Below, in pieces: positions 1 through 3,963 of a stretch of DNA of 5,018 bases. The stretch comes from Pseudomonadota bacterium (lineage in GTDB: Bacteria; Bdellovibrionota_B; Oligoflexia; Oligoflexales; JAPPIL01). The translations under genes and the position numbers were made by a program. Where the stretch lies: contig JAPPIL010000207.1 of NCBI GenBank assembly GCA_028877195.1, positions 1 through 5,018 of the forward strand. The letters run 5' to 3'. Within the stretch, counting starts at the first letter, position 1. Each line of letters starts with the position of its first letter. The notes under the pieces are model-generated. The model did no database searches. It was not told where the DNA came from and saw only the letters and a list, made by a program, of their open reading frames with translations.

Positions 1-119
1 AAAGTTCTCATGACGAGTTTTGGGTTTTGTTCAGCGATTTGCCACCCCATAAAAAAGTGAGAGTGAAAATCACCAACCCGTATCCTTCCTTTTGGAAACT
101 TAAGAATCGTGCTATCTAG
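1..119 (+). CDS. C-terminal tail of an unidentified protein (5' end outside window)
   Basis: The third plus frame is open from the left edge to a TAG at 117-119 and gives 38 residues, including the stretches DEFWVLFSDLPPHKKVRVKI and TNPYPSFWKLKNRAI. The mix of aromatic, basic and beta-type residues looks like real protein. The stop lies only 5 nt before the ATG of the next gene, which has no clear Shine-Dalgarno site. That arrangement is typical of translational coupling and favours this frame. The first frame is also open, but it stops earlier (TGA 58-60) and reads less like protein. I do not recognise the family, and too little is visible to assign a function. Confidence 0.5.
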   Translation, partial: SSHDEFWVLFSDLPPHKKVRVKITNPYPSFWKLKNRAI

Positions 120-124
120 TAGCG

Positions 125-334
125 ATGACAACATTCTGGTTAATCATAAACACAGCGCTAACGCCATTCTCATGGTTTGTACATTGGTGGATGGGTAGAC
201 ATAGTCATATAGATGAGTATCTGCTTGTCGCCATTGCTACCTTTGCGATGACATATCTATTCATCAGGTTAAATGTTGACATTAAGCTGGCAGCCATAGC
301 TAGAACTGTCTTTAAGAGGAGGAGACATGGTTAG
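125..334 (+). CDS. Small two-helix membrane protein (69 aa), unknown function
   Basis: The 69-residue product has two hydrophobic stretches. One is near residues 4-22 and is rich in Trp and Phe (NTALTPFSWFVHWWM). The other is near residues 31-49 (EYLLVAIATFAMTYLFIRL). The protein ends in a strongly basic tail, KRRRHG. By the positive-inside rule this predicts an inner-membrane hairpin with the C-terminus in the cytoplasm. ATG 125 is the only start in frame after the TAA at 101-103. No good Shine-Dalgarno precedes it, so coupling to the upstream gene that stops at 119 is likely. Its 3' end overlaps the next ATG by 8 nt, which points to one operon. Such tiny membrane proteins are common in phages, filamentous phages and toxin loci, but I cannot assign this one to a family. 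Confidence 0.6.
   Translation: MTTFWLIINTALTPFSWFVHWWMGRHSHIDEYLLVAIATFAMTYLFIRLNVDIKLAAIARTVFKRRRHG
317..322 (+). promoter_or_regulatory. Strong Shine-Dalgarno site inside the 69-aa gene
   Basis: AGGAGG ends 4 nt before the ATG at 327 and lies within the last codons of the 69-aa gene. It also encodes part of that protein's Arg-rich tail, so purine-rich coding sequence could mimic it. It is the main reason for calling the following 19-aa peptide. Confidence 0.5.
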
Positions 335-386
335 TCCAGCGCTTCTTGCATGGCAAGCAACAATTCTGTGTGGTTGGCTCAAGTAA
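327..386 (+). CDS. Possible 19-aa hydrophobic peptide
   Basis: A 20-codon frame runs from ATG 327 to TAA 384-386 and encodes MVSPALLAWQATILCGWLK. It begins inside the 3' end of the 69-aa gene with an 8-nt overlap and has an AGGAGG 4 nt upstream of its start. The product is almost entirely hydrophobic with a single C-terminal Lys, so it could be a single-pass membrane microprotein. The good ribosome site and the overlap support translation. The short length means chance is not excluded, and no family is recognised. It may instead be the remnant of a longer gene. Confidence 0.35.
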   Translation: MVSPALLAWQATILCGWLK

Positions 387-427
387 GTGGGGCGGCTATC
401 CACCACCTCAAACAAACAGGCTAATGC

Positions 428-441
428 AGCTCTTAAGAGCT
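428..441. repeat. 14-nt perfect palindrome
   Basis: AGCTCTTAAGAGCT is a perfect inverted repeat with no spacer. It sits in the gap after the small plus-strand membrane genes. It could be a dimeric-protein binding site. As RNA it could only form a stem with a strained loop, and the nearest T-run (456-461) is too far away for a classic terminator. Confidence 0.4.
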
Positions 442-574
442 ATCAGTAATCTACAGTTTTTTGACACTAAACAATAAACTAGGGATGTGCTTATTCTTTT
501 TTATTTAAACCGCTAGCAACAAGCCACAATTAGGTTCATTTACCTTCAATCATAATAAGATAAAGCAAGATGAC

Positions 575-604
575 ATCAGACTTGGATGAAACGCCAAGCC
601 TGAT
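575..604 (-). terminator. Hairpin, likely terminator of the minus-strand operon
   Basis: TCAGACTTGG (576-585) and CCAAGCCTGA (594-603) form a 10-bp stem, extended to 11 bp by A575/T604, around an 8-nt loop. The single imperfect position is a G:U wobble in minus-strand RNA but an A.C mismatch in plus-strand RNA, so the structure suits a minus-strand transcript. It begins 8 nt after the stop of the 42-aa gene. On the minus strand it is followed by a pyrimidine-rich, U-containing but not uninterrupted stretch (about 574-553). Termination is likely, though it is not a textbook U-tract terminator. Confidence 0.6.
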
Positions 605-611
605 ATTGTGC

Positions 612-740
612 CTATAAATTGATTTTAATTACGCCCCCGCGCTCATCACTAACACGAGGATTAGCAAACACACCGCCATGCCCATCAGATAAAGCAGCTG
701 AACCCAGAGTCAAACAAGCTAATACTACTATAATTTTCAC
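612..740 (-). CDS. 42-aa protein with signal-peptide-like N-terminus, GTG start
   Basis: The minus strand encodes 42 residues from GTG 740-738 to TAG 614-612. The product starts MKIIVVLACLTLGSAALSDG and ends VSDERGGVIKINL. One Lys, a hydrophobic core (IIVVLACLTL) and a small-residue stretch (GSAA) resemble a short secretory signal, with possible cleavage near residue 16. The remaining 25 or so residues are Gly-rich and polar. VLAC at 6-9 resembles a lipobox, but it is very close to the N-terminus. AAGGAG (754-749) lies 8 nt upstream inside the preceding gene, and that gene's stop is 2 nt before this GTG. Both strongly support a coupled start. A terminator-like hairpin follows. The family is not recognised; it is probably a small exported or membrane-anchored protein. 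Confidence 0.6.
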   Translation of the reverse strand: MKIIVVLACLTLGSAALSDGHGGVFANPRVSDERGGVIKINL

Positions 741-742
741 GA

Positions 743-976
743 CTAATTCTCCTTCTGAACGTTATCTATTTGAAACAATGCCGACATTCTAACATGACAC
801 ACGTCGTCGCAGCCAACGAGTTTTCCCGAAGACAGCATCATCTCCGCTGCCTTGATGAGCATCTCTTTGGCTTTCAGGGCAACGATCATAGGCATGACAC
901 CAGAGGTCGCATGTCCGCCTGATATGTTGTCTGCGCCTTGCTCTTCGGCAAGATGGGCAATGTATCTAACTTTCAA
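743..976 (-). CDS. 77-aa unknown protein, or the second half of an interrupted gene
   Basis: The frame encodes MKVRYIAHLAEEQGAD, a Gly/His-containing turn, an amphipathic helical middle (VALKAKEMLIKAAEMMLSSG) and a Cys-containing segment, VGCDDVCHVRMSALF. No signal or membrane helix is seen and I recognise no family. The only upstream start is TTG 976-974, with a modest TAGGT site 7 nt before it that overlaps the previous gene's TAG. The frame is the same as that of the 105-aa gene upstream, separated by TAG and three codons. It may therefore be a coupled second gene, or the distal part of one gene of about 185 codons broken or punctuated by an amber stop. Its 3' end carries the ribosome site of the 42-aa gene, so all three are probably co-transcribed. 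Confidence 0.5.
   Translation of the reverse strand: MKVRYIAHLAEEQGADNISGGHATSGVMPMIVALKAKEMLIKAAEMMLSSGKLVGCDDVCHVRMSALFQIDNVQKEN
749..754 (-). promoter_or_regulatory. Shine-Dalgarno site for the 42-aa gene
   Basis: AAGGAG on the minus strand lies 8 nt before GTG 740 and overlaps the last codons of the 77-aa gene. Its quality and spacing justify the GTG start and suggest translational coupling. Confidence 0.6.
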
Positions 977-983
977 TGATGCT

Positions 984-988
984 ACCTA
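984..988 (-). promoter_or_regulatory. Weak Shine-Dalgarno overlapping a stop codon
   Basis: TAGGT on the minus strand overlaps the TAG that ends the 105-aa frame. It lies 7 nt before the TTG proposed as start of the 77-aa gene. It would allow terminating ribosomes to reinitiate, and it is the main evidence for two genes rather than one interrupted gene. Confidence 0.35.
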
Positions 989-1303
989 TGTCTGATCTAT
1001 CTTTGGCAAGCTGTCAGATTGCAATGCACCCAGCATCGGCTCCATGCCAGACGGTGAATCCAAGTCTTTCACTGCTGCACCGTCTGCTAGGAACGCATCG
1101 CCGATCAACTTAAAGAGCGACTCTTCAAGAATTTCACCGACACCGCTCTTGACTCCTGCACTGATCTCTCGTCTCTCACAGATATTAGCCCAGCATTCTG
1201 TCACTTCGACAGGATACTCCATGAACATATGGTAGGTTTTCGGTGTGCCTTCTGCCGTGATGCGAAACTGGTTAGTGCCCAAGTTCTTAGCGGTTGTTGC
1301 CAT
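986..1303 (-). CDS. 105-aa unknown soluble protein, first gene of the small operon
   Basis: The 105-residue product begins MATTAKNLGTNQFRITAEGT and contains YHMFMEYPVEVTECWANICE, an amphipathic helix (GEILEESLFKLIGDAFLADG) and a tail, PMLGALQSDSLPKIDQT. It looks like a soluble globular protein with an N-terminal beta and C-terminal helical part. No catalytic motif or named family is recognised. ATG 1303 has AGGAG on the minus strand (1314-1310) 6 nt upstream, so the start is well supported. It ends at TAG 988-986, directly followed in the same frame by the 77-aa sequence. It is divergent from the 325-aa gene, and the shared 212-nt gap contains a large inverted repeat that may control it. Confidence 0.65.
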   Translation of the reverse strand: MATTAKNLGTNQFRITAEGTPKTYHMFMEYPVEVTECWANICERREISAGVKSGVGEILEESLFKLIGDAFLADGAAVKDLDSPSGMEPMLGALQSDSLPKIDQT

Positions 1304-1363
1304 AGCATACTCCTACTTTGTTACATAGATCCCCTCCCTATGTCTTGATGTCTTGCGATCAGT

Positions 1364-1399
1364 TTGACGCAGGGTATTGGTTGTGCATACCCTCGTCAA
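1364..1399. promoter_or_regulatory. Long interrupted palindrome, candidate operator
   Basis: The left arm is TTGACG, one extra C (1370), then AGGGTAT (1371-1377). After a 9-nt spacer (1378-1386) the right arm is ATACCCT (1387-1393) then CGTCAA (1394-1399). All 13 paired positions match, with one bulged base. Each arm presents TTGACG, a -35-like hexamer, facing outward-read genes on both strands. Its place between divergent starts and the lack of a T-run favour a protein-binding operator over a terminator. The binding protein is unknown. Confidence 0.55.
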
Positions 1400-1501
1400 G
1401 GGTTAATTTGGGGACTGCCTGATTATTTTGTATGTTAACTGGGCACAGGATCTGATGACGCAAAATTGATGGCGTGTGTTGGCAATAGCAACATTTTCCT
1501 T

Positions 1502-1510
1502 AGGAGGTGA
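1502..1510 (+). promoter_or_regulatory. Near-perfect Shine-Dalgarno for the 325-aa gene
   Basis: AGGAGGTGA is a full-length match to the 16S rRNA 3' tail. Its AGGAGG core ends 8 nt before ATG 1516, fixing the start and predicting efficient translation. Confidence 0.8.
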
Positions 1511-1515
1511 TTTGA

Positions 1516-2493
1516 ATGACGAGTTCTGAAAGAGTACAAACGCTACGCACACTGATAGATGAAATTATCAATGTCTACCGCCCTGAGATATACAGCAAGA
1601 AAATATTTCAAGAGTCCACCTTTGAGAATTACGGCAAAAGCCAGTTTGACAAGGCATTTAAGTTAATAGAAAAGATAAACGACTGCGATCTAGATATGTT
1701 CCCTGACAACTACCTTGATCGAATATACCAATACATAAAAAAATATAAAAATTTATTTGAGCAAGCGAAGTCACTTGATGAGACAGGGGATAGCGGTAGC
1801 ACCGCCAGTAGAAGGGAAGAAATAGTTAGAAGCGTAGAACAACAGTACGGTGATTTTTTTGAGGCGGTGCAGCATGTTGTTAGTTTTTCACAACGCAGTG
1901 AGGAAGATTTTAAAAAAATTGTAAACGAAGCTAGCCAAGAGCTTGCTGCGGTAAAGAAGGCAAAAGAGCAGAGTGATGAAGCCTTAAGTGCTATTAGAAC
2001 AGTTTCTGCTAAGTCAGGAGCACAACCAAATGCTGACCATCATCGAAATGCCGCCAAAGAGCATGTAAGTAATGCTCAAAAGTGGTTTGGTAGAGTCGTT
2101 CGACTACTTGTTGCACTGGGTATTTTTATTGTTGTCGCTCTTGTTGCTTTTATCTTTTTAAAACAAGAGAATACGTTCAAACTTGAATATCCTGAAATAG
2201 CTTGTGCACTTGTGATTGTTGGTTGGGTTTACGCCATAGGTTTTTGTAGTAAAAATTACTACACCGAAAAACATAATGAGATTGTGAATGAGCACAAGGC
2301 CAGATCGCTCTTAACTTTTCCTGCGCTATTAGAAGGAACAGGCGATGATGATGCAAGAGCACAGATTTTGCTTCATGCTTGCACAGCAATCTTTGCTAAC
2401 AACGCTACTGGCTTTAACAAACATCAGGATATACCACTACCGCCAACTGCAGAGCTAGTTAGGCAAGCCAAGCGTGTCGTTGACAAGATGTAA
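1516..2493 (+). CDS. 325-aa protein with helical N-terminus, coiled coil and two-helix membrane hairpin
   Basis: The start is secure because AGGAGGTGA precedes the ATG. Residues 1-120 are charged, mostly helical and soluble. Residues about 126-165 (SQRSEEDFKKIVNEASQELA onward) look like a coiled coil. Two membrane helices follow near 194-215 (VVRLLVALGIFIVVALVAFI) and 228-245 (IACALVIVGWVYAIGF), joined by a short loop. The N- and C-terminal domains are probably both cytoplasmic. The C-terminal part contains EKHNEIVNEHKARSLLTF, then a helix ALLEGTGDDDARAQILLHAC and IFANNATGF. From memory this resembles a recurrent module after membrane hairpins in uncharacterised bacterial proteins (pattern N-x-HR-x-NAL-x-TF then LL-x-A-x3-IF-x5-GY). 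I cannot name it. No nuclease, NTPase or protease motif is seen. A sensor or effector membrane role, possibly in defence, is inference. Confidence 0.75.
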   Translation: MTSSERVQTLRTLIDEIINVYRPEIYSKKIFQESTFENYGKSQFDKAFKLIEKINDCDLDMFPDNYLDRIYQYIKKYKNLFEQAKSLDETGDSGSTASRREEIVRSVEQQYGDFFEAVQHVVSFSQRSEEDFKKIVNEASQELAAVKKAKEQSDEALSAIRTVSAKSGAQPNADHHRNAAKEHVSNAQKWFGRVVRLLVALGIFIVVALVAFIFLKQENTFKLEYPEIACALVIVGWVYAIGFCSKNYYTEKHNEIVNEHKARSLLTFPALLEGTGDDDARAQILLHACTAIFANNATGFNKHQDIPLPPTAELVRQAKRVVDKM

Positions 2494-2698
2494 CTTGTCC
2501 AGCTTTGAGCATAGTTTCCTGTTCTACTGATGTTCATAGGCTAAGGGCAGCGTCAAAGTAGTGCAGTTTAAGGGCAACCACCTTGATGAGATTATCAAAA
2601 ACAATAAGCAATATCGTAGCTACAGGCAATATCAATCTGGTTGTCGAGGTTATTCTGATGGAACTAAACATTATTGAACAAAAAGTGAGGTTGGGACG
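2494..2698 (+). other. Gap between the two membrane-protein genes
   Basis: This 205-nt gap has no clear promoter or terminator. It holds overlapping short frames. One runs GTG 2561 to TGA 2675 (38 codons) in the same frame as the downstream gene. Another runs from ATG 2586 (internal ATG 2658) to TAA 2723 and overlaps the next gene's start. ATG 2658 has GAGGT (2646-2650) 7 nt upstream, so the second may be translated as a leader, or may be the true beginning of the downstream protein displaced by a frameshift. Neither is certain enough for a gene call. Confidence 0.4.
2687..2691 (+). promoter_or_regulatory. Shine-Dalgarno supporting the TTG start at 2699
   Basis: GAGGT lies 7 nt before TTG 2699. 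No ATG or GTG exists in frame between TGA 2675-2677 and this TTG, so this site decides the start of the 323-aa gene. Confidence 0.5.
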
Positions 2699-3670
2699 TT
2701 GCATTGGCCTTGGGATACATTAATAACGATTTGGCGAGATCACTCTCTTGAAGATCAAAAAAACATCGCTAGTTGGCTTATAAAAGAGGCAGAAAAACTA
2801 GAACTTCCAGCTAGCTCAGACAGGCACAAGCACGTAGATATTCTAGAACAGGCAAAATCGTATGCTGCGGAAGTCTGTTCGCCTTCATCAGGGGATCTTG
2901 CAGAGGCGGGGGGCAGCAATGCAGTTGCCATTGAACAATTGATGGTAGCGACTTTTAAGATACTGCTCCTCTGTGACAAAAACCCAGCGTTAGAGAGAGT
3001 CAAATCCTCTATCGAATCAAAATTACAGCCAGCTGTTGGTGGGTGGGAATTATTAAGATCTTGGTGGCAAGGTCTTCCGCCAGAGGCAGAAAATATTATT
3101 ACCACGTGGATGAAGGAGCATATTGATAAGCTTGGAAAGACAAACCTCGACCAAGTTTATTCTAAAGGATACACCGTTAGAAAAATACTAGCCCATGCTC
3201 AAGACTACTACGAGCAAATTTCAACCGAAGACGCAAAAGGCAAACAACTACTCACAGAGCAGCTTGCAATATATCTGACCAGTTTAATCCCCATTTTTTT
3301 TAAAGCAAAAAAAGATAAGGAAAAGCAGGTGAAGGTAGATAAGAATCATCAAGATCCTGAAATCGAAAAAATTCTAAAACAAATAGCTGATGATCGGTCT
3401 GATGCAGTCAAGGCTGACAAAGAGCAAACAAAAATTAGTTTGAAGCAAACTGAAATTAGCCAATGGCTAATGTGGGCAACCATTGTGATTGCTATCGGGA
3501 CAATATTCGAACCAATATTTCCGAAACTAACTGAATTCTGTTCTTGGTTCTTGCTAACTGATTCTTTTATTTACTGTAAGATTGTTTGCCCTATTATCGT
3601 ACCTATAGCAGGTGGATTACTGCTGTTGGCACTAATTCAATTCTATCGTTGTCGTGTAAGTAGGCCTTAA
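2699..3670 (+). CDS. 323-aa membrane-anchored protein with tandem-duplicated Trp module
   Basis: The start is TTG with GAGGT 7 nt upstream; the next in-frame ATG is at residue 82 and would delete most of a repeat. Residues 5-95 and 116-204 are copies of one helical module. W5, L8, W12 and W26 align without gaps with W116, L119, W123 and W137. After a 4-residue insertion, IL-x2-A-x2-Y (48-55) matches 163-170, and EQL (79-81) matches 187-189. A Lys-rich, coiled-coil-like linker (about 203-254) leads to two membrane helices near 256-271 (WLMWATIVIAIGTIF) and 295-316 (PIIVPIAGGLLLLALIQFY). The tail RCRVSRP is basic, so N- and C-termini are probably cytoplasmic. No enzymatic motif is visible and I do not recognise the family. 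The layout resembles the 325-aa neighbour 205 nt upstream, so the pair may be functionally linked. Confidence 0.7.
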   Translation: MHWPWDTLITIWRDHSLEDQKNIASWLIKEAEKLELPASSDRHKHVDILEQAKSYAAEVCSPSSGDLAEAGGSNAVAIEQLMVATFKILLLCDKNPALERVKSSIESKLQPAVGGWELLRSWWQGLPPEAENIITTWMKEHIDKLGKTNLDQVYSKGYTVRKILAHAQDYYEQISTEDAKGKQLLTEQLAIYLTSLIPIFFKAKKDKEKQVKVDKNHQDPEIEKILKQIADDRSDAVKADKEQTKISLKQTEISQWLMWATIVIAIGTIFEPIFPKLTEFCSWFLLTDSFIYCKIVCPIIVPIAGGLLLLALIQFYRCRVSRP

Positions 3671-3963
3671 CTGTCACTGGTGACGCTGCTGAACAGCGCT
3701 TTAGGTATGCTATCACCAAAGAAGTTTTTAGGAGCTAAACATGGGATTAACATGATGGAGCTAATCGCGTAGTTGAACGATACAATGGGGGGGGGAGGGG
3801 GGGAGATCAATCGGGCTAACTCTCAACGCATGAGGAAGCATCCAGTGGTCAGGTGACAGATTTAGCTCTCGTCTAAACAACACACTTACCTGACGAAGGT
3901 ATTGCTATTATTCCTGCACAGCATGATGGCTGTAAGCAAAAGAGCGAAAAAGCAGGTGTCTTG
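3671..3963. other. Convergent intergenic gap with hairpins and guanine tract
   Basis: Just after the stop at 3670, TGGTGA (3678-3683) followed by CGCTG (3684-3688) can pair with CAGCG (3694-3698) and TCACCA (3713-3718). This is a plausible 3'-end structure, but it lacks a T-run. GTCAGGT (3848-3854) and ACCTGAC (3888-3894) form a widely spaced 7-bp inverted repeat. ACAGC/GCTGT (3918-3933) is a small hairpin just past the helicase stop on the minus strand. No supported gene or classic terminator is seen. Confidence 0.4.
3787..3805 (+). repeat. Guanine tract (G9-A-G7-A-G)
   Basis: Nine G, one A, seven G, one A and one G occur in a row, far outside the composition of the A+T-rich surroundings. 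The tract could adopt G-quadruplex-type structure and is prone to slippage in replication and sequencing. It is in no supported gene, so phase variation of a protein is not evident here. Confidence 0.85.

Larger units (their letters stand above)
387..611. other. Intergenic region without a convincing gene
   Basis: This gap lies between the plus-strand membrane genes and the minus-strand small-gene operon. It holds the palindrome at 428-441 and the hairpin at 575-604. A 17-codon frame from ATG 424 has no clear ribosome site. The rest is A+T-rich sequence in which I see nothing supportable. Confidence 0.5.
1304..1515. other. Divergent intergenic (promoter/operator) region
   Basis: This gap separates the starts of the minus-strand 105-aa gene and the plus-strand 325-aa gene, so it should hold promoters for both. 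The inverted repeat at 1364-1399 dominates it. On the minus strand TTGACG (1399-1394) is a good -35 match, with a 17-nt gap to TACCCT, a poor -10. On the plus strand only weak combinations such as TTGGGG (1408-1413) and TATGTT (1431-1436) are seen. No gene is supported. Confidence 0.45.

Noticed and set aside
1..60. First-frame reading at the left edge ending at TGA 58
   Set aside because: The third frame stays open to 119, ends 5 nt before the next gene and has better protein-like composition.
424..477. 17-codon frame starting at ATG 424
   Set aside because: It has no Shine-Dalgarno site and its start overlaps the palindrome region. Its length is within chance expectation.
575..604. Possible integron attC-type recombination site, given the nearby small genes
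   Set aside because: The expected core-site motifs (GTTRRRY/RYYYAAC) do not frame the hairpin, and the small genes are coupled in an operon rather than arranged as separate cassettes.
1044..1235. 63-codon plus-strand frame opposite the 105-aa gene
   Set aside because: It is antisense to a gene with a good Shine-Dalgarno site, its product is Ser/Pro-rich and low in character, and it has no ribosome site of its own.
2177..2389. 70-codon minus-strand frame inside the 325-aa gene
   Set aside because: It is the complement of a membrane-protein gene with a strong start, and the His/Cys-rich product looks like a reverse-strand by-product.
2542..2576. Direct repeat TAAGGGCA at 2542-2549 and 2569-2576
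   Set aside because: Only 8 nt match and the flanks do not. A pair like this is expected by chance fairly often in a gap of this size.
2755..3105. 116-codon minus-strand frame inside the 323-aa gene
   Set aside because: The opposite strand shows an internal protein repeat that only makes sense in the plus-strand frame, so this one is a shadow.
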